A DNA stretch of 64,000 bases from Metaphire vulgaris (GCA_018105865.1 CM030850.1:14766967-14830966), one strand, 5' to 3'; positions 36,488 to 48,693 are shown, numbered from the stretch's first letter. Translations and numbers: made by a program. Notes: a model not told the origin generated them from the sequence alone.

Positions 36488-37374
36488 CTGAAACAGGAAA
36501 GACGTCAAGACTAATTAATTATAATGGCAATAACAGTGCTTTTATCAGTGGCAACACACTGGAACAGCAGCATCCCACACCTTTTCGCCAGATTCGTTTA
36601 CATCGATATGCAATAATGTGTGTTTTACTTACAAACGGTTCCTTTTTCTGCACGAATGCTTCGGGAACAGTGTAAATTACAAATATTATAATATAATAAT
36701 AATTGTAATTACAGTTTAAAAACAATGAGCTACATTGTATATACGGTAAATATACCAAGTACTGCTATCCTCTAATATCTATGGTCTGCTTCTTACGACA
36801 TAACATATGGGAAATGAGTTCCCAAACCTTTCTACCCTGAAAAATGCATCAAGTTATGATAGTAATGATATTAATAATAATAATTATTATTATTACTACT
36901 ACGCACTTCTATAGCACCATTTCTAAGACCCAAAGGCATCAATCAATGATACTCCAAATCCAAACCGTAAAAAAGACCAGGTCAGTCTCTGGGAGACAGC
37001 AAGACAGCCTCAGGCACAACAGATTAAATGTCTATGTACATCATATAGCACCAGAGAGGTAGCGAGGGAGCGGAGGGGCAAATGTCCCCGGGCGCCTAGA
37101 TTGATGGGCACCAACAAGGGTAAATAATAAAAAAAATAATAAGAAATAAATGGCTTGACAACTCTTACCTGTGAGGACTTGTTTCTTGTCAACATCTCAA
37201 GACGCATTTGTTTAACGTTTTGATGCACCAGTTGTATTGAGTGGGACTTGCAGCCTCAGGCAATGTTCCCTCTAAGCTAAGAAATTGTCAAGATTAAAAT
37301 AATAAAAGTGATTTTAATAAAAAATAATAAGAAATAAATAACGTTGTTGTCTTGGGTGTCTTATATGTGAAAAA

Positions 37375-37625
37375 AACTTCAGGTGCTTGTCATGCAAAAT
37401 TCAGGTAATCAGGCATTAATCGCGGTTTTGATGCATGAAAAGTTCAGGTGAGTCAGGCATGAAAATTCAGTGCAATCAGGCCTGAAGCTTCAGGTGAAAA
37501 GAAAATGAAAATTCAGGTGTTTCAGGCATGAAAACTCAGTGATTTTGAGTGAAAACTAATACTCAATTCGTTGAAAACTCAGGTGCTCAGGCATGAAAAC
37601 TCAGGTGCTCAGGTATGAAAAGGTG
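37375..37625. repeat. degenerate 22-bp minisatellite
   Basis: Variants of GCATGAAAACTCAGGTGCTCAG repeat about ten times with drift. A hAT-like end (CAATGTTCCCTCTAAGC) lies just left at about 37262. Confidence 0.75.
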
Positions 37626-37792
37626 CCGATCAGGCACTATACTTTTCCGCGCACACGCCACCCCACCCCCACCAACAACACCACCAACTTGCATTCAAAA
37701 GACAAAAATTTTGTGCTAAGCAATGTTTAGGTTACCTCAATGCTTTTGTTAAGCTGATAAAAATGATAATTTCTGTTTATCACAGTGCTAAA

Positions 37793-38050
37793 CATTGGCA
37801 TAGCCACTCTGTGGAGGGGGCACGGCGGGCGGGGGTCGACCCCCTGTTCGGATCTTGACCGGTCGTGAGGTTCTTCTAAAACCCGGTGAGTAGTTGGGTG
37901 GGGAGGTAGGGGTACTATAAGAATGCAACAGACAGCAGACTTCAAAGCATTCCAGACGATGACCAATTTTATTGCTCGTTAAGACTTCTGTGCCAAAAAA
38001 TGTCGAAGTGCCCCTCCCCCCCCATTCTGGAATCTGGCTGCTGCTGAGAG
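37793..38050. mobile_element. probable hAT MITE, CAGTGGCGTAGCCAGG family (worn)
   Basis: The left end CATTGGCATAGCCAC and right CATTCTGGAATCTGGCTGC correspond to the two family ends in reversed order. Flanking 8-mers are only partly alike, so the right boundary is approximate. Confidence 0.5.
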
Positions 38051-38491
38051 TGCTTCAACTGAGAGGCCGGTAAGGCGTCGGCTTTGGCAGAGACAGCCCG
38101 TCAACTTGGGTTCAAGCCTGTGAGTTGACAATAATAATTGGATACAACAACAATCCAGCGGCATACAGTGGACACATTCAGATCCTTTAAATGCACAGCA
38201 GCACAGCGCTTTAGGTCAATGGTTCAATGCATTATTTTCAGCTGGTTAGTCCTCAATTTGCGATTTTCAATACCAGAAGCAGCTTTCAGGCCTTGTAACT
38301 CATTGAGCCAAATAATACTAAGTATTTTTGTCTCTTAGCATAAATTTACTCTGTGTAAAAATCTAGATAATTAATCTACTAAAATAAGGTTTCAAGACAA
38401 ATTTATTAAATTGCACCAAGAAAATAGCATGGAAACATGTTAGAAAACGTCTGATAAACCATAATAATCAGTCAATATAATTATAGGCCTA

Positions 38492-38913
38492 CAGGGGCAG
38501 ATCTAGAAATTCAGTCTTCATTCTGTCGTCCAGTCCCTATTCTGCCTAGTCCATGGACTCCCGCACATTGGGGCAAGAGGGGGCACTTGCCCCTCCTGGA
38601 AAATAAAAATGCCAATATTTCCCATTGAAATTTGAAAACCTTGCTAAAATATTAACCGTGACCACTGTGTTAAGATGTTTTGCCCTTGGAAAAATTTCTG
38701 TGGGCGCCCATGGCCTGGCCCTGCTCCTTCCACACAGATTGATGCAAGTTGTTAATATTTTTAAAAGGAAAGAAAAGATGACGACACTTGATTATTTATT
38801 TATTCCTGCTCTAACAACATTTTGACTGTTTGCCATAAGAAATTGGCAAACAAAATTCTTGAGGTGCTGCAAGGGACACGTGCCCCATGCCCCCCCCCAT
38901 AGATCCGCCTATG
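38492..38913. mobile_element. hAT MITE, CAGAGGCGGATCTAG family, with nested element
   Basis: The ends are CAGGGGCAGATCTAG and ATAGATCCGCCTATG. Inside is a CATGGGCGCCCGCAC-family copy at 38552-38712 (flanks GCCTAGTC and GCCTGGCC). Confidence 0.7.
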
Positions 38914-39207
38914 AATATCTAGGTGTTTATACACTGTATGTTTAACAATGTAGGTGTTTATCAGAAGGAACTGGGACTCATTTCCGTATTCAGTTGCTAG
39001 GTGGCTGTCACAGATGTCATTATTGTTATCATCCTCCATAAAAATACTTTGCTGCAACTGCCCTACCTGGATCTACAACCTTGACCACCACGGACTACGG
39101 ATTACGGACTATGGATTTCACCCAGATTGAGCGTTCGTGAATAAGCTGGTGCACTGCACCAAGCTTTCTGGCAGCGCTATAGAAATTTTGTTTTACTTAT
39201 GCACTTA

Positions 39208-39430
39208 GGGGCCGTCCATAAATTACGTCATGTGTTTGGGGGTCCGGCCATTTGTGACGAGGTGTGACGACGGGGGTTTCCGTAAATGTGACGTCATGCG
39301 AAAAGAATTTAGGTCATGACCTTTGACTATTTTTGCTTGTCTGACCTTTTTTGTTGCTTGTCAGGATTTTGGAGAGGAAAAAAATAGAACAATTATGACC
39401 TATTTTTTGCTTGTCAGGGTTTTTCGAGAG
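39208..39430. mobile_element. GGGGCCGTCCATAAATTACG element, right end lost
   Basis: The left end TTAGGGGCCGTCCATAAATT and the interior match the complete copy at 61985-62335. Three core words (TTTTTGCTTGTCTGACC, TTTTTTGTTGCTTGTCAGG, ATTTTTTGCTTGTCAGG) are present. Confidence 0.7.
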
Positions 39431-40399
39431 GATACTAAACCGAAACTGCAAGTTTCTTTTCCTTGTTGGATAGACATTGTTCTATTCCAACGAAATCAAC
39501 AGAATCAGATTTCTTATAAAAAAATGAGAAAGAAGACTTGACCGAAAACCGGGAATCACAAACCCTGCAGATGGATCACAAGTGGACGAACAAAGGAGGA
39601 AAGAAGAAGCAAATGACCCTGACCCCCCCCCGGCAGCTTCTGTCACTTCACAATATTTCCAACAACAATAAGTAGATCTGTTTCCAGGTCATTCTGATCG
39701 ATGGCACAATTCAACTGGAAACAAGTAAGTACAATAACAACATCTAAAAGTGTTCAGACTTGACAACTACACCAGTGACAAAATAACAAAATACAGAGTA
39801 CCGGTAGCTGTAGCTTTTTCAGATGAAGTATGGATCTGTCCATGGAGAGTGATGTATTCTCACACTCTTCTGAAGCTACAAGTGAGACCATTTATACTCA
39901 GCCAAACGTCCTGTACATCCTTTGTACTCCAACCAGGTTCATCCCTTCTAACCATCCATACTCCCATCAATCTATCCGTCCATTTGTGCATTCATAAAGC
40001 ACTTCACTGCTTAAGTTCTACAAACAATATAAACCCAGTGTCAATATCATCAAAAAGCTGTAAATAGCCTCTTATGGACGTTGTGATCTATTGAAACGTA
40101 AGAGTTATAGTACAGCAACACAGCACAACAAGACTACTGAGGATTCACATTGTATTGCAGAAGCAGAAGTACTAAATACAGTAAGTAACAGGATGGGGGC
40201 ATTTATGTCATTGTATACTGCAAGGTTTTGTTGCTGTTTGTAGACTCAAAGACAAGAAGACAAAGAAAGAGAATAAAGGAACAAACCGACCAGAGGTAAA
40301 GAGTGAAGAGGTGAGGAGTGCCATTGTGTTCTGTTAGTGCTTTGAATTAATTGCAATTAGGTCGCTATATAAATGAGAACATTTTAATTGATTTTATAT

Positions 40400-40612
40400 C
40401 AGTGGCGTAGCCAGGATTCCGGAATAGGGGAGACATGTCACAGTTTCTAATAAAAAATCTTGACTATCAAAAAATCACTGTGGTCCTACAAACTGTTAAT
40501 CACTTTCAAACTTCTTGCATTCTCCTCAATCCCATATATACCTCCCTCCCCCAACTAATCACCAGTTCCTGGTCCCAGTTCCAATAGGGCCCCCCCCGTG
40601 GCTGCGCCAATG
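40400..40612. mobile_element. hAT MITE, CAGTGGCGTAGCCAGG family
   Basis: The ends are CAGTGGCGTAGCCAGGATTCC and GTGGCTGCGCCAATG. No TSD is recognisable. Confidence 0.78.
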
Positions 40613-41159
40613 CATGTTAGATGTAAAATGCAACAAAAAGCTCTATAAGTAAGTAGAATCTAGCGAATTTATTTAGAGCTTTTGAAAACTAGCGCCACAG
40701 TGGCCACTTATTCTTAGGTACTTATACCTAAGTGTACTAGAATTGGAGGAGCTGGAGAGAAGCAGTAGTTGAAATTTCAGCTGAACTCTTCACAGAGATT
40801 TCACACCATCAACAACCACAAGGGTCATTAACTCATTATCACCTGAACAGAGCAACTGATAGCCCTCACTTTCCCTGGTAAGTCCACAGCTGCCTAAGAA
40901 CCACTGTGCAGACCAAAGCTGGAATAAAATTCCACCATCAGTTCCATTTGCATGTATGTATTATGGCAAAAGCAAAGGTAAGCAAGGCTATTAGCATCCA
41001 ATATTGACCAGCATCATTAATTGACTCAGGAGATCACACTCGGAAAACAATGGCAGTCTCAATAGTGAGTCATACTGAAATCAACATAAAGCATACATAC
41101 ATTTAAATATCTATACATCTATACTTATACTATTTCTATACTACTATATACTATTACCG

Positions 41160-41176
41160 GTAGTCTATTACACTGC

Positions 41177-41236
<60 letters not shown>

Positions 41237-41578
41237 CATATCAGAGATGTGCGCAAGTCTCTAACCTCGAGTCTCAAGCAAGTCTCTACACCCAAGTCTC
41301 AAGTCAAGTCGCAAGTCACATGCCTTGAGTCGCAAGCGTCAAGTCTGAAACGAGTCGGTCTTGATTCTCGAGTCGCTGACTCGAGTCTCCAACTCTACAT
41401 ATACATATACACTATATATATATATATATATATATTATATTATCATATTATATTTCAGTTATATTTCAGAGTATATACACACACACACACACACACACAA
41501 ACATACACAGGGTGGCGCTAAAAAAAACGGACTAGTCACATTTAGGTTAGCATTTAATATAGTCTGGGTTTTTGTACC

Positions 41579-41622
<44 letters not shown>

Positions 41623-41647
41623 AATATATATATATATAGTATAAACA

Positions 41648-41700
<53 letters not shown>

Positions 41701-41790
41701 TTACATAAATATAAAGTTATATAGACAAGCTGGAAAATATACATACATAAAACACACACACACACACACACACACGGATGAAGAGATATC
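41160..41790. repeat. (TA)n, (CA)n and AAGTCTC repeat cluster
   Basis: Several (TA)n and (CA)n tracts enclose a degenerate AAGTCTC-type repeat (41252-41392). A 77-bp segment at 41507-41583 has ends CAGGGTGGCG and GTACCCTG, resembling a tiny mariner-like MITE. Confidence 0.85.
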
Positions 41791-42435
41791 TGCCAACAGA
41801 TATGCAGAAAGACAGAAGAGAGAAATGGATTCCTTTTGCAATGTGCAAAATGTTCAAAATATGTACATTAAGAATATTGAATTGTCATAAATCTACACCA
41901 AAACTTCTGACATGAATTCAACATTGCCACAATGGCAAAGTGGTACAGAAATAAAGCCCCAGTCAAAGCCAATTAACGTGTATTTGAATTTGCAGTCAGG
42001 GATTAAAACCAAGATTAAACATCCAGATATTTCAATGCAATGCATTTCGATCCATACCAGTCTTATCCAAACAAGCCACATTCTGTCCAATGATCTAATC
42101 CTCTCCTTTCCCATCCTATTCTCTCTGAGGCTCTCTCCTATCCTATCATTAACGGATTGCAGGCAGGTTTCACTCATACGGGTAGATTCATTATGTTGAT
42201 ATGAGCTATCAAATCAGCTCTCTGGTTTAATGCCAATTTAGCATAAATATTTTGACCATGCCACATGTATCAGTCTGTTGCAAAGCAAACTTACCGCGCA
42301 TATGAATGATGTATAGGTTCATATACTAAACTTTACGACCAAAGTGTATATAGGGGCTGTCAAATAATGGGTTTTCACCCATAACTCGGTAGGTGGCGCT
42401 CTGACATTTTATATCTGCTAGGCAGTTTATCACAC

Positions 42436-43132
42436 CAGCGGTTCTAAACCATTTCCAAAATCGTACTCCCAAGCAAAAATAGTGATCCTCGTGCGTACCC
42501 CAAGACATATATACCCCCATACCCAGAAATAGCACTAGGCAGATCTGATATAATATATATATATCAATATAAAATATATGCTAAATAATATTAAGCTTAT
42601 AAATAGACAAATGCTAGTAAATTTAATTCACAATTTTGACAGTTTGACAGAATATGTACTGAAAAGGAAAAAATTCAAGGCTTTGTGGAAAATTAATCCA
42701 TATTCAGATATTCTCTTCTTCTTTTCAACCAGAAATCACTCAATAACTCTTTGTCAAATTCACTCTTCAGTCCACCGTCATCTAAAAGTTCAATGAATGG
42801 ATCGAGTCTAATGGTTTGTAGCCGTACACAGGAGGAAGAAGTGACATCAATAAAAGCCCGTATATTCAGAGGTATACGCATAAGAGAACTAAAGACTCAT
42901 TTTTAAGTTTATTTAAAACCCAGGTTTATACTGCAAAAACATAAATTGCCAAAGTTCTAAAATTGAAACATAAAGTCTTATAATAAATCAATTTAATTTT
43001 TAAGAAAATTATTTATTATTGCAAATTAGCACATATCTTGTGAGCATTATCTGTTTTTCTTTAAATGTATTTGCAATTCTTGTTTCCTTGCATACCCCTT
43101 GGCAGCAGCTGGTGTGCCCCTAAGAACCACTG
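42436..43132. mobile_element. hAT element remnant with decayed transposase fragment
   Basis: The ends CAGCGGTTCTAAACC and CTAAGAACCACTG are typical hAT ends. On the minus strand (42881-42693) the words LDPFIELLDD and ELLSDFWLKRRREYLN resemble the C-terminal dimerisation region of hAT/ZBED-type transposases. Beyond that the frame is broken. Flanking 8-mers match at only 5 of 8. Confidence 0.65.
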
Positions 43133-43739
43133 CCTCACATGTATAATAATACTACAGACCCCCGTGATCACAGGTTTTCTTACATCATGGCTCATCCATG
43201 GCATATATTGTAGTACATGCGCAAAAAGGCATATTTTTAACTCCCCCCCCTACCGTTTGCACATTGTACATACGCAAAATCTCCCAAATCCAACCCCCCT
43301 CCCCCCGCAGTGTGTACGTACTATATGGATGGACCCTCAACTTGAGTCCGCTGCGAAATACAAAGCATTTTGGCGAAGGGCGCGAAGAAATCTGCAAACC
43401 ATTATGCCTCGTGGTCTACGAAAACACGAATTTGCACCAACTGCACCTAAGACAAAGCAGCATTTGCCGCTGCCTTGGCCGCATTCAATTAAATGACAAG
43501 TACACACATACAGACAAACATACAAAACACACACACACCATGCAAAGACACAGGCCCACTGAACATACTTGTATACCATTTCCTGCACTATGGCACCTGG
43601 ACTTCCCCGCCTTATTTAATAGAATCCAGTCTTAACAGTATTCGCCGCGCTTTTCCCACTAAGCGTTCTCCTCCGCTAATGCCATTTCTTCCACCAATAC
43701 TGTACAATGCCATGCATTAATGAATACAATGGCACTGAA

Positions 43740-43871
43740 AAACCGCTTTACAAATATCTTGGGACGCAATGCTGTAACTGGAAGTGGCCGTAAAACCTCA
43801 TCAACTGTATGCATCAGAATATTTCTAATAAAAGACACACCATCTGAATTATTACCCATGTATATATTCAG
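43740..43871 (-). CDS. candidate exon of unidentified membrane protein
   Basis: The frame encodes SFIRNILMHTVDEVLRPLPV, TALRPKIFVKRF and FSAIVFINAWHC, the last part hydrophobic. The acceptor is uncertain: CATAAGCAG at 43872 would leave an intron of only 37 nt to the exon at 43909, while TAATAATTCAG further in gives about 61 nt. A phase-1 donor (CAT T|GTACAG) would join to 36487. Confidence 0.4.
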
Positions 43872-43908
43872 CTGCTTATGCCCATGTTACAATAATTAAT
43901 CAACATAC

Positions 43909-44068
43909 ATCTTGCAGTAAACGGGGATTTGTAAGATTGCTTAAAACCAGGAACTCCGGCATACAGAAAGAAGCCAGCTGCATCGTGGTTTTAGATAAAT
44001 TTTCAGTTGGATCAAAGCAATACTTCAAGATCAAAGCATATGGAACTATAATGGAAGCAATGTTTCCC
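43909..44068 (-). CDS. candidate exon of unidentified membrane protein
   Basis: Acceptor TTCTTATCTTTAG and donor AAGAT|GTATGT enclose 160 nt, phase 2 to 0. It encodes GNIASIIVPYALILKYCFD (hydrophobic), then MQLASFCMPEFLVLSNLTN and PRLLQD. It would join in phase to the CpG-rich exon ending at 46853. Confidence 0.5.
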
Positions 44069-44467
44069 CTAAAGATAAGAATAACAGAAGAATAAGAAAA
44101 TATAAATGCCTCAATTAATATTAAGGAATTCAAAGCTTAAAAATCAATAACACAGACTTTTTCTATAGATTCAAAATATTCATCACAGGAAATAAGATTG
44201 TAATTCAAAGAAAATCATGATGAGAACATTTTTGAAGGAATTTTTTTAGAAATTATTTATTTAACTTTTAAGAGACCTGCCAAATTGGTCGGAAACATTA
44301 AATTTAGCTTCTTGATTTGTCATTCAATTTCAAAAGAACCCTTTCAAATAAATCTGTCTCCACAATCTTCTAGTATTTCTGCCATACTGTAAATTTACAG
44401 GCATTCACTCATTCAAGAATATTTTGCACTCTGATCGGTTACTGGCCACTCAAACTTCACACTGGAC

Positions 44468-44513
44468 AAGTCAGTCAGTCAGTCAGTCAGTCAGTCAGTC
44501 AGTCAGTCAGTCA
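44468..44513. repeat. (CAGT)n microsatellite
   Basis: About 11 CAGT units in intergenic or intronic DNA. Confidence 0.95.
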
Positions 44514-45327
44514 AAATGACTTCTGTGGCGCCAATATCATATTGCCAGGACCTATATCCACTGTCACTGGTTTATCAGCTTTTCACTCTTGGCCAAAATA
44601 GGTAGTATGTGTCAATACATGATGGCTACACTTATATGACAATAGCGCTATAAAAGTTAGCCCATAACTAACTAACACTTGACACTACAACTACTCTGTC
44701 TGTATCTATCCAAATGTTAGCTGGCAGACACCTTCCACCAGTGAAACTGCACTGGAGAATAAGTGCCACATGCAAGTGTGCTGCAAATCTTCAATGACAA
44801 CTGCTTCTTGCACTGCAATGCAATATTGTGCATATTCAATCCGGATAGTGGAATAAGCCTCGGAAAAATTGAATACAAGACGGAATAAATTAACTCGTTT
44901 TTAGAGTTCTAGAAAATGGCAGTACGGCAATAAACAAATTAATTATGAACTAAAGGAGAGAAAATAATCACGAAGGAAGGGAAGAGCAAGACTTAGATAA
45001 ATCAATATCAGATTTACAATCAATCAGTCTACAATCAAGCACAAATGACGTAGGTGACATAAAGGAAACAGGAGTACATGTATATCAAATAGTAGATGCA
45101 AGTCTGGAATCTGGATATCCTTTGCCGACAACGTTGGATAAGGATTTCACCCAGAGGCTCGTTTTAGAAAAGAGGCGGCCGAGAAGGACTTCCCCCAGCA
45201 AAGTCCAAAACTGTAATTGCTCAGTAAACTGGATTTCCAAAAGTCTGTTTTTTTTTCTACGGACAAAGAACTATTTGGGTCCCAGTGAAACCAAAGTGAA
45301 AATGCAGCCAGTGTTTGAACCAGTGAA

Positions 45328-45638
45328 CAGTGGCGGTTCCACGTGGGGGGGGATGAATGGAGATGCATCCCCCCACCGGACTTTCGGAGTTACTTTTTTT
45401 GCTTGTGAAAACCTATTTTTTGGTAAAAGTCTAGTAAAACTAACTGGGGATGACCACTTTTGTTTTGCTTTCAACCTATTTTTCGGTAAAATGTGTAGTA
45501 AAATGTGTAGGGATACAATTCCCTTTTTTCAGCCTTTTCCGGCAAAGTTTATTGATTTTTTCCTTCTATTTTCATCATCCTCCACCTCCATGAATTCATT
45601 CATCCCTCCCCCACCAAGAAATCCTGGAACCGCCACTG
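45328..45638. mobile_element. hAT MITE, CAGTGGCGGTTCC family
   Basis: The 311-bp element has ends CAGTGGCGGTTCCACG and CTGGAACCGCCACTG and the perfect TSD CCAGTGAA (45320-45327 and 45639-45646). It is a sister of the element at 20285. Confidence 0.93.
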
Positions 45639-45999
45639 CCAGTGAATGTATCAGTGAGAGTGTGGGCATTTTGAGAAATTCACGCACATCTTTGGTTTAA
45701 ATTGGTCGAATTCTCATAAGTCCTATTCAAAATTCTGCTAACAATTATTATCGTTTCAGTTCAAACACAAAATCTGGACACTGCAGTTATATCATGATTG
45801 GTTCTAAAGTCATCACAGATGACTATCTAGAAATTATAAGTAAAAGTTGGTTTCAAAATTTTAATACAATTTTAGAGTCTGTAAGTAAGCCACTGAACAC
45901 TGCCATGCTTATTGCTACGACTTAAAAAATCATGTCCTTTAATAGATCCATTCGTTAGAATTAAATTTTAAAAAAACTTAAATTAACTTTCATTTAAAA

Positions 46000-46265
46000 G
46001 TTAAGCAACGTCGAGTAGCGGTTAGTAATGGGTGACCATCCGGGATCTAATCGTGGTGCCGACGGCCAACCAAGCCGTTCATCGCTTAGGCGTCGATAAA
46101 TTGGTAGCAGCGCTAAGCTGCGAAGGTAAAACGCAGGTCTAGAGAAAGTAATGGCAACCTACTCTAGATTAATGGCGTAAGCCACCTGCGTCGCTGCTTG
46201 CCTAGTACCGGAGATCAGCACCGGAAACCCTACGCTCGTTCGAGTATGGGACTACCTTTACCTTT
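46000..46265 (+). repeat. 5S rRNA-derived SINE (SINE3-like)
   Basis: The first part reads TTAAGCAACGTCGAG, GGTTAGTA, ATGGGTGACC and CCGGGA in the order and near spacing of the 3' half of 5S rRNA (with its box C region). It is followed by an unrelated body. The 5' half of 5S is missing. Confidence 0.75.
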
Positions 46266-46458
46266 CACCTATTAGATTCACTTTCTATCAATTAATGAGT
46301 CAGCATTTATATAATGAAACGATTTTACTATTAATCTATTGATGATTTAGGTCGAAATCGAAAACATCTCATTCTTGGGCTGTAGTGGCGACCATTTTCC
46401 ATGGTACATCCAGTCTTAAGGATTACCGTTTAATCGGGGTAAAATTGAAACCTGGAGT

Positions 46459-46795
46459 CAGGCCCGTCTTTTGCCAGTGTGAGGCCCCTGGAACCTGGTG
46501 GCCTGAGGGGCCTCAGCAAAGGTGAACAAAGCTATAAAAAAGTTGAAAAAGATTTGAAAAAAGTTGTTTTTCTGATGCTCGACGAAGAGAAAAAAGATCA
46601 GAACGTTTTTAGTGCTTGATCTTTCAATTAATTTATCCTCCAGGCTCCAGCAGTATGAAAAGCAAAAAGGGGTTAATATGGTCAAAACATGAAAAGGCTG
46701 GAGTGAGTAGGGTCCCTAATGGAGCGGCCGGGGCCTCTTAGATGCCCAGGGCCCCGGGCACAGTGCCCAATTTCCAACACATAAATACGGGCCTG
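46459..46795. mobile_element. hAT MITE, CAGGCCCGTCTTTTG family
   Basis: The ends are CAGGCCCGTCTTTTGCC and AATACGGGCCTG. Flanks CCTGGAGT and CCCGGTGT match at 6 of 8. It lies 57 bp from the donor of the CpG-rich exon at 46853. Confidence 0.8.
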
Positions 46796-46849
46796 CCCGG
46801 TGTAGGCTATATCAAACACTGTTTTTACCTGCCGTGGGTTTGGAGTTCT

Positions 46850-47202
46850 TACGTGACATGCACCCGAAACACCCGGTCTTCGTCCGCTCGACGGGGAGGA
46901 GGAGGAGGAGGAGGAGGGGGGCCGTCGTCGCCCGCTGTCGACCCCTTCGGCATCGCGGTCAATCCACTCGGCGGCGACGACCACGGCAACCGGTCTTCCC
47001 CGTCGGTTGTGACGACGACGACGCCGTCAAAAGTCACGTGCTTGTCGTTGGGCGGTCGTCGACGGACTCTTCGGAGGCAGCTGGACCGGTCATCGGCGGC
47101 GCCGGGGCTTCGATCGCCCGGCGGACGTCTGGGGTCGACGCCGCCGCCGCCGCCGCCCTCAGACCATCGCTGCAGACATAAGACGCCTTTCGAACGGAGC
47201 AC

Positions 47203-47233
<31 letters not shown>

Positions 47234-47640
47234 CGTCGTTGTGCCTGGTGTCATCATCGTCGTCGTCGTCATTATCGCCGGCAGTTGCACTGCCTTGAAC
47301 AACGACAACATCCCTGTGTTTGCTGTTGCAATTGACCGGTGGTGCGTCGGGAGTGTTATCGTCGGCGGTCCGCACTTGGCGGTGTCGGGCGCCGCCGCCG
47401 CCGCCGCACCTCATGTCTCGGCGATCGGCGGTGCATGCCAAGGGGGACGCCGGCCGGAGACGAGGGAGGCGAGCACCGGTGCAGCGACGATTATTAGTTT
47501 TCAAAGTAAACACGACGCGTCGACGGTGTCGACGGTGAGCCGTTAGCCCAACCAACCATGCAGGCGCTACACTCCGTCTCACCTTTCCAGCCGCGAGTCC
47601 TCCCCGATGTCACGCACTGACGCCGTGGGGAAGGGGAGGG
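46850..47640. promoter_or_regulatory. CpG-rich island-like region
   Basis: Base composition switches sharply to GC- and CpG-rich with GTCGTC, GCCGCC and GATGAT repeats. Such a region at the 5' end of the minus-strand gene(s) suggests a promoter and first exon. No TATA box is evident. Confidence 0.5.
46853..47202 (-). CDS. candidate first coding exon, unidentified membrane protein
   Basis: A CpG-rich stretch ends at a strong donor GTCAC|GTAAGA. Of three open frames, one (words PNDKHVTFDGVVVVTTDGED, LTAMPKGSTAGDDG, a proline run, then DRVFRVHV) ends in phase 2 and joins in phase to the exon at 44068. Pro, Asp, His and Ala runs in the other frames come from trinucleotide repeats. The start codon is not decided. 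The same donor would also serve a dystrobrevin start (ATG TCA C). Confidence 0.35.
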
Positions 47641-48279
47641 GGCGTGCCACACGGCAGCAGCAGCAACCTAGGCAAGCACCTGCTCATCACAGGCCATCGC
47701 ATCCGTAGAAGGCAGACGGCAGCGGTATTATAGAGGCACATCGACGGAATACAGGGTCGTATATTGATGATCGCGAGTCAAAGCTTCATCTCTATCCTCC
47801 AATTAAATAAATCACGGCGAACATTTCGATCGACTTAAAATGTCAACCACACTCCCAAGATTTATGTCCCTGCTTCCGAGTAAGAATCGTTTCATTAATG
47901 AGCCTCGAATGCCGCCGCCACCACAACCACCACCACCACCATAACCGATAGCTGTGGCCATTACAGAACCAGCTCACCTTTTGTGGCATTTCGAACGCTC
48001 TAGAATGAAATCGATGTGGAATATATTGACAAGCCCAGAATTGTCTGACGTAATAAAGATGGAAACACAAGAAAATGTACACTGTAGTTCTAATTCTTTT
48101 CATCACTCTTCTGAATTTTTGGATATCTAAAACTTCCTGTAAGTTGTAACAATAGGCCTAGTGCCCTAGTCCTTTCATAGGCTGTTGTCAAACAGGGAAT
48201 CGATTTTATAATATTTTTGTTGTCAATTAAACCTACGATGCAAGAAATCAGTTATCTTAAGACATGGATCATCTCTCGA

Positions 48280-48693
48280 CAGGCCCGTAGGAAGTGGGGG
48301 TGCAGGGGTTGCAGTTGCACCCCTGGAAAAACTTAAGGGGTGCAGCGCACCCCCTGAAAAAAAGATGTGCTGCACCCCATGGAAAGAAGATAAAGCTATG
48401 CGACGACCTTTTTTGTTTGCCAAGGTATCTGGAGGCTAAAGAAAGTGAGTGACGAACTTTTTTGCTTGTCAAGGGTTTCTCTTAGACGAATTTTTTCCCG
48501 CTCTCACGACTTTTATCTTCAGAAAATCTGCACCCAGAGTTTAATCTAGGCCGTTTCGGAGGGGGGGAATTGGCATACTACATCAACTAATAGCAGCCCC
48601 CTAGCTGACTTCCCCCGGCTTTGTCAGTCCCCCCCAGAGTCCAGAGTAAACACTGTCTGCACCCCCTGCTGAAAATTCGTTCTGACCTGCCTG
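48280..48693. mobile_element. hAT MITE, CAGGCCCGTAGGAAG family, with nested element
   Basis: The ends are CAGGCCCGTAGGAAGTGG and TCTGACCTGCCTG. Flanks TCTCTCGA and TATCTCAA match at 6 of 8; the uninterrupted tandem unit shows the empty site TCTCTCAATTG. Two core words (CTTTTTTGTTTGCCA and CTTTTTTGCTTGTCA) are inside. Confidence 0.88.
48535..48655. mobile_element. hAT MITE, CAGTGTTTAATC family (nested)
   Basis: The 121-bp element inside 48280-48693 has the perfect TSD TCTGCACC (48527-48534 and 48656-48663). Ends are CAGAGTTTAATCTAGG and AGAGTAAACACTG. Confidence 0.92.

Noticed and set aside
37375..37625. CRISPR-like array
   Set aside because: Units are degenerate and contiguous with no spacers, and the genome is eukaryotic.
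46682..47582. Several overlapping ORFs with runs of Asp, His, Ala, Ser or Pro
   Set aside because: They arise from trinucleotide repeats in a CpG-rich region. At most one frame, ending in phase at donor 46853, is kept as a candidate exon.
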